A DNA stretch of 64,000 nt. It comes from Perca fluviatilis. Lineage: Eukaryota; Chordata; Actinopteri; Perciformes; Percidae. Shown here piece after piece: positions 22,635 to 34,489 of this stretch. The notes below the pieces were generated by a model. It was not told the origin of the DNA, searched no databases, and saw only the letters and a program-made list of their open reading frames with translations. The DNA lies in NCBI RefSeq assembly GCF_010015445.1, contig NC_053112.1, forward strand, positions 2,074,219 to 2,138,218, given 5' to 3'. Within the stretch, counting starts at the first letter, position 1. Every line of letters starts with the position of its first letter. Both the position numbers and the translations under genes were made by a program.

Positions 22635-23482
22635 GTGAAAACTAACTTTATTTTGATGCTGATACTTTTGTTCTTTTACATGGGCGTAGTAAGAGTCTTC
22701 ACTGTTGCATGAAATGTCATTTGTTTAGCCTACATCAGTTTCTATCCTCTAATGTGAAACAAGAGGCCAAGCCAGCCTGGTAGCAAAGCTGCAGCGAGAT
22801 GCTCCTCAACTCCGTGTGCTTTCCAGCAGTCACCTCCCCCTGCTATCCATAAGGTGCCTCTGCACCCCTTTCGTTTCAGACCCTCACACCAGCCTTTGGG
22901 CCAAACCACCTCATTTACATACACTTTTAAGTTTTGATTGTGTGCCTTTGTGATTGTGACATTAGATTTTTTTTATGTATACACATGTAGATATTTATTT
23001 TCCTGCTTTGCACCATTCTGCACTGAGAGGACTGCATTAAATTTCAATAAAGACTATTCTACTCTAAACTGTATATAGCAATAAGATTAATTTGATTCTA
23101 GTCACAAGAAGCAATAAACCTGTTCAAATGGAAAAGAAAATACCCCTTAATTGTCAAGGAAACTTCTTTATTCTTTGATTTTTAAATTGAAATAGATTTA
23201 CATTTGTTAAAACACAAACTCATGTAAACATCTGTTTTAGTTGTATCTTTATACCTCCATGGAAATAAATCCTAACAGCTGAAGCTGCTCCAGTGAAGCA
23301 TGATTAAAGTGAAAATTATAGTCCATTTATACACAACTAGTTTTCATCCCTGACAAGATCATTTCAACATTATGAAAGAACATTTCTGACATTAAAGACA
23401 CAATCAGTGAGACAAATGTGAACCAAAGTGAAACCTCATCCTCCACCAAGATTTAAACCACAGGACAGGAAGTGGTTTCCTC

Positions 23483-24018
23483 CTACAGAGAACACAGAGA
23501 CATTGAGGAACCAGAGAACCAGAACCCAAAACCAGGGTAAAGAGGTTGAGTGAATGTGGTGTTGTAGGTGTAGAGGTGGATCAGTGAGTCAGAGGAGACA
23601 CTGTAGAAGGACAGAGAGCCAGCAGGCCAGTCCACATACACTGCTACTCGTCTAGAGTCCGATGAGGAGGAGAGAGGGAGGACTGTTCTGCTGTGATTGT
23701 GCATGACAGAGTAAGCACCATCAGAGCAGTTCAGACTCCAGGACTGATCATTATATCCAAACCAACAGTCTTCACCATCTCCTCTCCTCCTGATTCCTCT
23801 GTAACTCACTGCTACAGAAACCCCTCCTCTTCTCTCAACCTCCCAGTAACAGTGACCAGTCAGACCATCTCTACACAGCAGCTGACGACAGTCATCAAAC
23901 ATCTCTGGATGATCAGGATATGGTTGCTGCTCCTCCTCCAACCGTGTCACCGTCCTGTGGTCAGACAGTTTGAGGTATCTGTTCACTGTGTTCATGTCCA
24001 GTGTGAGTTCACAGGAAT
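23483..24018 (-). CDS. B30.2 (PRY/SPRY) terminal exon of copy 2
   Basis: Entered in phase 1 after the acceptor at 24019-24020. The PRY part contains NRYLKLSDHRTVTRLEEEQQ and the SPRY part GHCYWEVERRGG, DCWFGYNDQSWSLNC, VDWPAGSLSFY and GFGFWFSGSS. Compared with copy 1, two extra bases (AC near 23490) shift the frame and give a stop directly after the last core strand (SMSLCSL). The core fold should be unaffected. Confidence 0.85.
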
Positions 24019-25007
24019 CTGATTGAGAGAACCAGACATAACAGCTGCAGTTAATAACATTAGTTGAACTTTAGTTAATAGTTATTGTGATGGTTGGGGT
24101 CGGCTGGCTGTGAGTTTGTTTTGTTTTCTAGTCTATTTTCTACTGTCTCCTGTCATTCTGTTGGCCCTCCCTCTGTTGTCCCCTTGTTTCCCCTTCCCCC
24201 TGCTTGCACCAACCAGCTGACTACACACACACACACCTCTTCATCGTCTTGTCATCACCTCTCCTGCTGCACACACCAGCCAGCCCTCAACTTCAGTCAA
24301 GACCTGTTTTTAAACCCCGGATCACTCACCATCTTTGCTTGATCGTTGTTTCTGCCACCCTGGTGATACAGATTTCCAGATATCCTGCACATATCCTGTT
24401 GTCCGTTCATCTTCCTAACTCTTTGAGTTTGTCTATTCTCTGAAGCCATTAGGCTCATTTGAGATGAACTGCATCTCGCCTGTAAAAGACGAAAGCAGGA
24501 TGCACCAGCCGGGGCGGTGACAAAAAGCCACTCTCAAGTCTGACAGTTTCCAGCTGATTCCAGCAGCCTTTAGGCTGAACAGGAAGTGACAAACACTGGT
24601 TGTCCGATTCAGATTTAAGAGCCTATTACCTGCCATCTGCTTCCAGTCAGATGGCCTAACCAAACCCTCCTCACAGCTCCCTGCTCCACTCCCTCTTCTG
24701 CTCCTCTGCTCCCAGTGCCCCTTCATTGTATCCCTCGTCCTTGGGCTCCCCGCTCTCCCCGAGTCCCCTCTGCCTTACTACTAATTCCCACCAGTTGTGG
24801 AACAGCTGTAGAACAGCGGCGGAGTCAATAGGTTTCATTAAAGTGATATATGTATTTCCACTGGGTGGGAACAGCTGCGTCCCAGCTCCGGCGGTCTGCA
24901 GCCCTCCGGAGCTGAAACACCGCATCTATTTTGCTGGACAATTCAGATAGTGCAGGACAGGAAGTTGGCGGATCATATTTCTGTTCCACAACAAATCTGG
25001 ACCTGGT

Positions 25008-25041
<34 letters not shown>

Positions 25042-28000
25042 ACACTTAATCAGATGATGTCTTAACCCCTGCTCTCCATCATAGTACAGCCTGGAGGAAG
25101 AAACAGTCAGAATTATTTTCTATCCAACATGAGTCCTAACTGCTGTCAGACATGGAGTTCCCTGTGGTGAAGGATGTATTCAGATCCTTTACTTCAGTAA
25201 AAGTACTAATACCACACTGTAAAAATACTCCATTACAGTAAAAGTCCTGCATTGTAAATGTTACTTATTGAAATGTTAAAATAATAAGAGGCTATGTGTA
25301 TTTGATTTATAGGTTGTCCATTTTGTTATTTTGTTGTATGGTCTTGAATATTGAAATTGTAGTCCTCTCTTGATTTTTACTAGGTGGATGGTGATTATGT
25401 TTAGGTTACAAATTATGTTTGTGATTTAAAAAACTAAATATTAATTGCAAAAAATAATTAATACAGGAACAGGAAGATGTAGAAATAAGAGGCACAGACA
25501 CCACTGATCTGCTCTGGTTATTATTAATGTCCTCCCACATGATAAAACAGAACATGAAATATTTTCTCTGCATGTTTAAAATGATGGTAACTGGCAACTT
25601 TATAATAAAAAAAGTTACCATTTGTCAAATATGTTCCAACGGTCACTATATAACGACAGTACTCCATGAATCAATCAATGAAACTAACTTGTTCCGACTC
25701 CTAAAGCCTCAGTTATACTAGTGCGAGACGCTGTGACGTGGGCCTCCGTAGATTATGAAGATGCTATGAGCATGAATGGCAATAGCCACTGCTAATGCGT
25801 GCTCTTGAGGGAATTACTGTAATTGTTGGGGTTTTGGATTTTATAGAGTGTGGTCTAGACCTACTCTCTGTAAAGTGTCTCGAGACAACTGTTATGATTT
25901 GATACTATAAATAAAATTGAATTGAGAAGTTTCTTCACATTGCATTGTTCGTTGCAGTATTCTACAAAATGCACTCTGGCATACAAGCAACATAATATGT
26001 GAATAAGCAAGAAGTAGTATAGAAGGAAAGCAGGCTGCCTGGCAACAGTAATAAACACATTCACGTTAAATGCTGACATACCGCCAAACATTACATTTAT
26101 CACTGGAAACTACAAACGTGGTGATGTCATTTTCTGGCTCACACCAACAACACTGCAACCATGAACCTAGCTTTAGAGATCTTGTTGTCAGTTCTTACCT
26201 GAGAGGATCCAGTGTCAGGTGTGGAGATGGTTTGATCCCAATCACTAGAAGAAGTCAAAAGAGGGGAAAATCAAAATGCACTCATGCTGTCAGCAAATAT
26301 TTGAAAAATTCTATGATATTTTTGAAGAACAGACATTAAAATATGAACATTTATATTGAAACGTTGAAAGGGGAAAAAAATTTGGTTGTGAATCACATGT
26401 TTTATCACAATATATCGATTCTTTGGACAACTGTACAATATTTACTGCTATCACAGATTCTGCCACGATACAATTTTGATTCAATTCAGAGGGCTGTGTC
26501 CAGTATGAGACAATAGATAAGCCCCTTTAATACATACTCTTTAATAATAATCATCATTGAGGATTGAATTGATATATCCAGATCGATTTATCTGGAAACC
26601 GCTACCAAAAAAAAAAAAGCAACACTACGAGCGAGGCGGCGTGCTGATGACGTTTCTATCTTGTGGCTGCCACTACCAGGCATAAACAACGACGATGAAG
26701 AAGACGCAACAAAGACATCAACGATTATATGTCTAACTATGGAGATGAGATTCAGAAACTGATGGGAAGAGTTGACAATGAATCCAGACAAATTCAGGGA
26801 ACTGCCAGAGACTTTTTATGACCAAATTACAAACATCTTCGTGACCTGCGTGGTTGGTCTTTCGCTTTATGTCACAATGCCAGACGAATAATCAGTTAAC
26901 TTGTTGGAGTGGACGGATTCAAAGGTCTGGACCCAGGCAACAGTGGTATATAAATACAGACCTGAAGAGTTGTCTTCATCATATCCTGCTGGCATCACTT
27001 CCTGGAAAGAAGAAGCCAGTTACACACAATAAAAACAATGATTTGCTGCATTGTGTCAAAATGTTATAGTGTTTCAGCGTGACTTTAGTGTTTATGAAGA
27101 GATTTGTTCCTCACCAGTTTCTTCAGCACTTCATGGACAGCATCATTGAGTTCATGTTTGTGCATCTTGAACAGTTGTTCTGTCTCAGTTGTACACTCTG
27201 TTGTACACAACAGAGTAAAGAATGTAATGTTAGAGCCCGGCATCACAAGCAATTTTTCAGTTTCAGGAGGTAAATGTTTCCTCACCAAGGGCTCTGGGCC
27301 TTTGTTCAGGTTTATGATCCCAGCATCTCTTCATCAGTTCTGTCAACTCTGTCAACCCAGCAGCATCACCCTTGATATCAGCCAGCAGTGGGCGGTCTCC
27401 CTGTGGGATGCGCAACATCACTATGTAGGGGTTTGCATCTACATTGGAGGAAGAATTAAAAAGGCTGTCAGAGTGGCCTTGAGGTTAAATGAGACCTTGG
27501 TAATACCTGAATAGATGGTTTGGACTGATACTTATGTAAAGGTTTAGGGTAAATCCTGCCTAATGAGTAACAATTCCAAATTTAAATTGTATAGTTGTCT
27601 CAGTAATAATTGTGATTAACAATATAATTTTCCTACAGTCAAATTTTTAAATATTTATGTACGTATCACTTTTCAAAACAAATAAATGAATCCCATGATA
27701 TATCTTTTGGATAAATCAGTGTTATGTGTGTAATAACATGAGTACAGAGTCTATAAAGTAAACCACGCCTCTTTATCAGAAAATATAGAATTTTTCCTTA
27801 AATGAAAGTAAAATTGACAATTATCAATAGACCTTAGCTAATGATAGCAATTCATAGCGGTTAAACAAAGAGACAGGGATTACGTGAAAAAAAAAAAACA
27901 CGATCATACAATTATGTTACAATTGTTACAGGCCTAGCTTTGAGTTGTAGTAGTAAATACAATATGGAATAACTAAAATAAGAGTGAAAGTCCACATCCC

Positions 28001-30582
28001 CTCAACATGGTTGAATAGCCCTGTTTTAGTCCATGTGACTCTTTTACAAGCCATTACTCTACAGCTCAGAGCCAAGAAAACTAACACTTATAAAGTCCTG
28101 CCATTCTTGCTCCATGTGTCCCAAGACTCAAGTGAGAAAAACTAAGATTAAAAAAAGTAGAAGATTTTTTGAGCACTGATATTCACTCACAGAACAGTCA
28201 CTTACTTTCATATGGTTGTTTCCCTGTGACACTGGACCAAAGGAGTATCCCATAACTGAAAGACAGAATTACATGTCAGGATTATCCATATCATCACAAT
28301 CACGCCCTGGTTGATTGATGGCTAGGGTTTGTTGTCATCTGTAAATTAATGCTCATGTGAGAATGAGGACATTCAATGACCATAAGGAAATCTGTGCATG
28401 AAGTTAGCTCACTTTACTCCTGTTCTCTGAAAACAATTCCCTCCCCTGTTAGAGTATTCCAATGCTAGCCCGACTTCCTGTCGGGACTGAACCTGTGCTA
28501 GACATGGAGTGATCCCGTCTCCAGTTATTTATTATAGGATACTTTTATTCAAGTGTAGTTCGATGCTTTTGTACCTGTAGATATCAAAGGCTCGGGTAGG
28601 TTTGTACGATGTGCTTTCAAAAGCCTCTGGTGGCATGTAGTTAATCGTCCCTCCTAGTGATTCATCGTCCTTGGAAACCTGTGTGATGCTGCTGGAAATC
28701 CGGGAAAGGCCAAAATCTGTAAGCTGTAGAGAGAATTAGCAAAGAGAGGAAGGAGTTAGAAGAGGTTCTTTATTTGGTAACACTTTATTTGAAGGAGTTT
28801 GCAGAAGACTGACATGAAACCAGACTTCAGAGTTTAGGACTGTTGTAATTAAGTTATTTGGTAAATTATGACTTTTAATGCCAAGTTAGCATTGTTTGAG
28901 AAGTTTGTGTTATGACAACTTGACATTAACCTAGACAACATAACCTTTCATAAATAAGTCATAGCAGGCCTCATTATCAAACTTGGTGGTTGATTTTTCC
29001 ATTGGCTGTCATGAGACTATTAGATTTAGTCAAAGACATTGAAAAATGGGTAGTGCGGGTAAACTGGAAACATCTGGAGGCCCCTCTCAGAGAGATCTTA
29101 ACTCACACCTCTGTAGGATTGGTTATGGCATCCCTGTGGGAGTTTGGGGCAATGAAACCTAGTGGGTAATGTGTAAAGCTTCCATTTCTGAAGCTGCGGC
29201 GGGGAGCTGGGATCTCAGGGTCTTAGGTGGCTCAAGGGCAACCCTCAAACATCGTGGTGATAGCAATGGTCAGGGAAGTCCTCCCTCACCTTTGACCACG
29301 GAGCTCGGTTGGCCAAAGCTCGAAGAAATTGCTTGTTGCTTACACCGCCACCACCCTGTGGACCCACGACCCGCAGGGATGGTCATCTGGGTTGGAGGCC
29401 TGGGTGTGCCGATTGCCGACAAGGCAGACTAGTTGCCATCATTTTTTGATGCCCCAGGTGTGGACTGATTTAGTGTATGGTTAACTGACATGGGGCACAA
29501 GAACAGTCTTATGTATACAAGAATGGGACATGACTCAAGTCTCCTGAGTGAAAGTCCTGTATTTATTCGACCCATCTACCACGATGTAGTCCTTAATACC
29601 ATCTTGTGGGCTTACAATGTGTTTTACAGGCTCCCTTTAGTCTTCATAGAGTGTGCAAACTATTATAACAGTATACAGTAACCATGAGGCCTGGCCTCCC
29701 CTCAAAGCCTGGGACTCACCTTAGCATTGAGAGCGTTGTCCAGCAGCACGTTTTGGGGCTTCAGGTCCTGGTGGAGCACGGGACGGGGCAGACTGTGGAG
29801 GAAGTTTATACCCAGAGCCACTTGGTGAGCCAGTCTGAAGACCAGCGGCCAGGGTAGAGTTCCCCTCAATGCTTCCTGTAAGATTGTTTCCAGAGTTACA
29901 GATCCACGAATAGTGGAGATAGTGAGCTACACATATAGCCTACACTACCATTCAAAAGGTTTGGAAAATGCTGTTATATTAATGTTCTTTTTCTTTAATA
30001 ATGACTATTTAACATGAAAACCATATAATTCAGACACCAAATGTATTATTTACGTTTGAAATAGTTTTGAAATGACTTCCAACTTCCATTAGTCGATACT
30101 CCACTTCTTATGCTTTTTTAAATTTTTTATTACTTTAACCCGTAGCAGAGTATTTTTACAGTGGTATTACTCCAATATATGAGCAGTTGTTCCACCCCTG
30201 GTTACCTGTAGGGAGGCCAATGATCCTCTCTCCATGAGCTCCATGACCACACCAAGCTGTATTGACCTGCCAGAGGGCGTTCGACCCTTGAAGACCCCTC
30301 GGATGGCCATAACATGCGGGCTGGTGGCTTGACTCATCATCTTGATCTCATGCAGCAAAGACTTCTCGTTCCTGTGTGTGTTTGCATTATGAGTAATTCA
30401 CACAACTTTATGTAGTTATAAAACGGAAACTTTGTAAGCACTTACCCCTCTTCCTGAAGAAGCAGTTTAATGGCCACGTCAGAACACCACTGATGATGCC
30501 TGGCTTTGTAGATTTGTCCAAAACCCCCAGAGCCAATCACCTTCCAGTCCTCCAGGCTGGAGTCTTCAACAAACTGTTCCAT
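23483..30582 (-). CDS. RIPK-like kinase fused to B30.2, copy 2 (in-frame, 520 aa)
   Basis: Exons: 30446-30582, 30206-30371, 29720-29875, 28575-28723, 28206-28255, 27286-27438, 27115-27197, 26962-27001, 26199-26244, 25044-25090 and 23483-24018. All joins use AG/GT and compatible phases, total 1563 bp. The kinase domain has the glycine loop GSGGFGQIYKARH, VAIKLL, the helix-C Glu in LHEIKMM, LHQDLKPQNVLLD, DFGLSR, GGTINYMPPEAF, DIYSYGILLW and LMKRCWDHKPEQRP. The HQDLKPQN box and the tail CTTETEQLFKMHKHELNDAV resemble RIPK2/RIPK3. The linker is acidic, then variable. The C-terminus is a PRY/SPRY domain. No signal peptide, membrane segment, RHIM, death domain or CARD is seen, so a cytosolic Ser/Thr kinase is likely. 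RIPK-family relatives drive necroptosis or NF-kB signalling; here the role is inferred only. The fusion should be confirmed by transcript data. Confidence 0.82.
24080..25035. repeat. Repeat block in the last intron of copy 2
   Basis: This segment is absent from the same intron in copies 1 and 3. It holds a CCCTCC/CTGTTG-rich repeat (about 24085-24340) and, at about 24790-24985, a repeat related to 47375-47475 plus 49250-49345 (shared AATAGGTTTTCATTAAAGT-type words and GCGTCCCAGCTCCGGCGGTC). It ends in an (AC)n run at 25013-25039 immediately beside the 47-bp linker exon. Open frames here are not supported as genes. Confidence 0.5.
25850..25925. repeat. Repeat tail (TATAAATAAAATTGAATTG type)
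   Basis: GTCTAGACCTACTCTCTGTA followed by AAGTGTCTCGAGA and a TATAAATAAAATTGAATTG end is a common fish interspersed repeat. Related inverted or longer copies lie at about 31640-31850, 53283-53540 and 60240-60430. Its 3' end suggests retroposition, but its family was not fixed. Confidence 0.5.
26340..26920. other. Extra intron sequence specific to copy 2
   Basis: About 580 bp between linker exons 9 and 8 of copy 2 with no counterpart in copies 1 or 3. It includes a poly-A run at about 26607-26618 and a broken coding-like stretch after it. No family was recognised. The exon-9 sequence of copy 2 also differs from that of copies 1 and 3, so the insertion and exon replacement may be linked (inference). 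Confidence 0.4.
29185..29430 (+). repeat. LINE-derived fragment in intron 3 of copy 2
   Basis: Matches 12340-12560 in intron 3 of copy 1 (shared GGTTGGAGGCCTGGGTGTG and CAAGGCAGACTAG). It stops earlier than in copy 1. The counterpart in copy 3 is absent. Confidence 0.6.
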
Positions 30583-30849
30583 AGTTCACTGGAGGAACAA
30601 ATTATTGGTATGATCAAACCCTGAGTCCAGTTTAAAAATCTATTACAATCCTAATTATAATTTTATTTTTTTAAATATCAAAATGAGTTATGTATATTTC
30701 TTGACTCAGGGATCAGATCATTTGAACCTTTGACAGAAAAGACACAGTGGGGTTTAGTGAAGCCAAGAGTGTGTCAGAGTTGTAAGACAGTTGTTTTGGT
30801 CACAACCCTGTCGGTCGGGTTGAAAGATGGGGGGGAGGTCCTTAGTCCC

Positions 30850-31410
30850 CAGGATACGCAAAACTTGTGCTTGCTAAATCTTTGCATCTGCATCTTTTGT
30901 TACTGTATTAGAACTACACTCAAATAACTTGTCAAGAAACCAATGTTAAAAGGTGCTGTAGGTAAGAATGTGAAGAACCAGGACATAGCCAAAGAATTGG
31001 AACATCAACAACTTCTCAGTCCCTCCCCCCTTTCCGCTAAAGCCCAAATTGGTCTCCTAAGCCCCTTCCCCCACAAAGGAGAATGAATGAGTTTGCATGA
31101 GCAGTGATTGACACGCAGTTAGACACCCCTCCCTGGCCCTGATTGGTGCAGCTGAACAGGGAGCTGTGGATTTTTGCAAATTGCACTACAGGCTGTAGGT
31201 GGAGCCTACAGATTTTTTTAAATGACTTCATGTAGTTCTACTGGAACATAGTATTTCACCAAATATGACAGAAAGTTAGTTTTATAAGTCTTACCTACTG
31301 CACGTTTAACAAGTAAAAAGCAACAGACCTATTCTCTTCTTTCATTTCTCCTCTTTGAACAAACTTTACAGTGATGTTAGCTTTTAGACACATCTAAGCT
31401 GCATGGGGGG
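30850..31410. other. 5' flank of gene copy 2
   Basis: Sequence upstream of the copy 2 ATG, partly conserved upstream of copy 3 (about 59850-60180): shared words CTTGCTAAATCTT, TTTTGTTACTGTATTAGAA and GATCGTGAGATGCCTGCTAC (the last at 31525). No TATA box or 5' exon could be assigned. Part of this flank occurs inverted at about 43440-43690. Confidence 0.45.
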
Positions 31411-31639
31411 GTGGGTGCTGTGCTCCTGCTGAGTTCTTCTGTAGGCTAGGACTTAAATACTATGTCATGTAAATGTGTATATCATTTGTTGCGTTTAAAT
31501 ATGAACGTGGCTAACGTTAGTGATCGTGAGATGCCTGCTACAGCTGCAACCTTTATTCCTCTGATTAAATGCTTTGTTTTAATGAAAGTTTTACCGTAGC
31601 TGTCTGACCTGTTTTGAAGTTCTCTACATTTTCTGTGAT

Positions 31640-31850
31640 GAGTCAATTACATTTTATTTATAGTATCAAATCATAAGAGTTATCCCAAGACACTTTACAG
31701 ATTGAGTAGGTCTAGACCGCACTATAACTTACAAAAAAAACAATTCTAGTAATTCCCCGAAGGGCAAACATTTGGTGCAACAGTGGAGAGGAACTTCCTT
31801 TTAGGCAGAAACCTGGGACAGACCCAGCCTCTTGATATGAGCTCAGATTA
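31640..31850. repeat. Fish interspersed repeat (retroposon-like)
   Basis: Contains ATAGTATCAAATCATAAGAG, CACTTTACAGATTGAGTAGG and GCAGAAACCTGGGACAGACC. Matching copies are at about 53283-53540 and 60240-60430. The 31640 and 60240 copies hold equivalent upstream positions in units 2 and 3 and so were duplicated with the gene. Confidence 0.6.
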
Positions 31851-32167
31851 AAATCTAAACAGTGATGGAACAGTTGATGTACACGAGAGCCTCTGGCAGT
31901 AATACATGCAAACGTTTTTCAGATCACGGTCATTTAACTCAGAGAAAATCTACAGAATACTTCAAATAGATATTTTAAATCAGCCAGTCAGCATGAAGAA
32001 ACCTTTCTACAGTTAAACAGAGACACCGCACAATGTGATCAAAGCGATCCTGATTATCAGACATTTCCAGATTCCTCTGCTAGGATTCTCACCTGCTGAA
32101 CTCTTCAGGTCGACCTACAGACTCTTTAAACCTTCATGTGTCGAGGAAAAACTGGCAGAGATGAAGC

Positions 32168-32258
32168 CTCTTCTCTTCTCTTCTCTTCTCTTCTCTTCTC
32201 TTCTCTTCTCTTCTCTTCTCTTCTCTTCTCTTCTCTTCTCTTCTCTTCTCTTCTCTTC
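32168..32258. repeat. (TTCTC)n microsatellite upstream of copy 2
   Basis: About 18 perfect TTCTC/CTCTT units some 1.6 kb upstream of the start codon of copy 2. Copy 3 has a similar array at 61247-61316. Copy 1 (about 19260-19295) has only a few imperfect units. Both flanks of the array align between the three units. The long Arg-Glu-Lys reading frame opposite it is a repeat artefact. Confidence 0.95.
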
Positions 32259-33562
32259 AGGTGTCTGTGTACGTCTGATCCGAAGGTGCCAGTGCTCTTT
32301 GTTTAAGTACCGGAGGCTACACCAAGACCCGCCCTTCAATAGCAGCTCGATTGGTTAGGCTGGTTAAGGTTAGGATAGCTGATTGGTCAGGGGATAGGAC
32401 CTGAACAAATGGGGTTACGTTACCTTACCGGTTTAATTGGGGCTCGTCTCGAAGGTTTCTGTGAGCTTCGACCGCAAATAAATAGGTTTTCATGAAGAAA
32501 AACATCTATTTGGTTCTGATGCTATTTTGAATTGTAAAACCTGAACGGCATGAAACAATTACCAATTAATATGTTATTAATTGCAGCATTTATATTTTGG
32601 TAAGTTAAGGCGAGACACGGCAGGCAAAAACATCGTTTTTTTTCCACTGGTCAATTTTGAGATTTGGGGCTATTTGTCTTCAATAACATGTATTCTTTCA
32701 GACTTGTGGTGAAAAAAAGTAAAAATATACACATTTAGGTCTTTATTTTACTACACTTTGTCTGTTTGCGTCGGTAGATTTCTCCTAAATTCAACAAAAG
32801 TTGGCGTTCTAGATCATCCCGCTGCTCCGCGATCGCTGTCTGCACCCTGTCAACACATATACCGTGGGAAAGCTCTCTCTCTCCTCTACAATGTTGTCGG
32901 ATCCAAATATGGTCATTTCCTTTTCATCAGCAACCAATCGTGAAAGTAAAAGGGGGGAGTTTAACTCAAAATGCGCAATCTCATTGGCTGATGCCAATTT
33001 CTGACAACGTGATTCTTTCAGGATCGTCACGTGACGCGCTCTGACATTTCCGCGGTAGTTCAAAATGTCGAAAGAAGTGCGTCGAAAACGGTCGAAAATC
33101 ACCTCAGAGAAGACGAAAACAGTTGTTATCAGCAAGAAGACCCAGGGGATTACACACTAAGACAGCAGATGATGAAATACCTTCACATAGTACGTCGATG
33201 TTTAAACTGTCGTTCAGAAAACAGGAGTGTTCAGACAGCGGAGGTAATCAGACTGACTCTCTCTCTCTCTCTCTCTCTCCAAGCAGTTTACATAAATTCA
33301 TAGCCTACATTATATTAAATATGTAGGTGTCACATATATACTATTATAATATAAGTACTATCAAATATTAAACATCTGTAATTTTGGGATCCTAAGTGGT
33401 TGTGAGTCCCTAAGGCTGTGGCAGGCAGATCCATATTTAGCTGTCCCCTCTCCTAGGAGGACTACCAGCTTCTCTTCTGGTGGTCACTTGTTTTGGCTAT
33501 TTTTCCAAGGTGTAAATCTCTTAGTGAAGATACTTTTTCCCAGTGGAGGAGGAAGTGCATCT

Positions 33563-33859
33563 CTGTCTGACCCAGTTGGTGGTCACTGAGCCTGTCTCTC
33601 TCTCTCTCTCTCTGACCTGTCTGTCTGACCCAGTTGGTGGTCACTGAGCCTGTCTCTCTCTCTCTCTCTGACCTGTCTGTCTGACCCAGTTGGTGGTCAC
33701 TGAGCCTGTCTCTCTCTCTCTCTGACCTGTCTGTCTGACCCAGCTGGTGGTCACTGAGCCTGTCTCTCTCTCTCTGACCTTTCTGTCTGACCCAGTTGGT
33801 GGTCACTGAGCCTGTCTCTCTCTCTCTGACCTGTCTGTCTGACCCAGTTGGTGGTCATG
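33563..33859. repeat. Minisatellite, about 55-60 bp unit, five or more copies
   Basis: The unit is GACCCAGTTGGTGGTCACTG followed by AGCCTGT, a (CT)n run of varying length, and GACCTGTCTGTCT. Unit length varies because the (CT)n tract shrinks from left to right. The array is cut by the Harbinger-like element at 33860-34479 and resumes for a few bases afterwards (AGTGAGCCTGT). The minus-strand open frame across it is an artefact. Confidence 0.9.
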
Positions 33860-34479
33860 GACTACGTTTACATGCAGCCAATAACCCGTTCAAAACCGGA
33901 ATATTAGCAATAACCCAGTCGCGCACGGCCATGTAAACACCGGCAAAAACCCGAATATGCTCATATTCTTGGTCTTTTGAGTAGAGGAACTTCTTGTATG
34001 CGCCAGAAAACATAGTTATAATAATAATAATTCTATATTATAATAATATAGTTATATATATATTTCAATGCAGAAAACCTGCGCGCAGTATACCGGAAGT
34101 AAACAGGAAGTAGAGGTAAACATGGCGAGATGCAGCACAGCACCACACTTTTGGAGCGAGGAGGAAACCAATTTCTTCATTAGTGTGGTGAAAACCATGA
34201 ATATAATGTCTTTTGTTGACGGCAGAAAGTACCGAGATAGTGAGATTTATAAGAAGGGGACCCAGAAGTTATTGCGTCTTAAGGTTGTCCGTAGGCTACG
34301 TCCAGACGCTAACCTTGCATCGCCGTTTATTTCGGGATATCGCCATTTGATTACAAATTCCATGTAGGAGTAACTCTCTCTGCTCACCATGTAAACGGGT
34401 TATTCCGAATGTTTCAGAAACCCGAATAGTGACCTTAACCCGACCATAACCCGAAAATTGACAGCTTGTAAACGTAGTC
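33860..34479 (+). mobile_element. Nonautonomous Harbinger-like element (copy B) inside the minisatellite
   Basis: Same ends and interior as 19628-20384. The Myb/SANT-like frame starts at 34122 (ARCSTAPHFWSEEETNFF) and runs to 34367 with only a few substitutions against copy A, plus a 3' frameshift difference. It lacks about 100 bp of the left interior of copy A. It landed in the minisatellite motif GGTCACTGAGCC, so the precise target duplication is hidden by the repeat. Confidence 0.78.
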
Positions 34480-34489
34480 AGTGAGCCTG

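Noticed and set aside
23693..24022. Plus-strand frames opposite the B30.2 exons (also 54858-55202)
   Set aside because: Antisense shadows that occur in both copies because the sense exon is conserved; no splice or motif support.
25044..27001. RHIM motif in the linker between kinase and B30.2
   Set aside because: The segment VIGIKPSPHL in copy 2 is weakly suggestive, but the I/V-Q-x-G and following Asn core is absent and copy 3 does not conserve it.
32115..32339. Arg-Glu-Lys repeat reading frame on the minus strand (also 61230-61481)
   Set aside because: It is the translation of the (TTCTC)n microsatellite.
33462..33806. 114-residue minus-strand frame with repeated SDHQLGQT units
   Set aside because: It is the minisatellite read as protein; unit length is not a constant multiple of three over the whole array and there is no other gene evidence.
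33563..33859. CRISPR-like regular repeats
   Set aside because: Eukaryotic minisatellite; the spaces between conserved blocks are (CT)n, not unique spacers.
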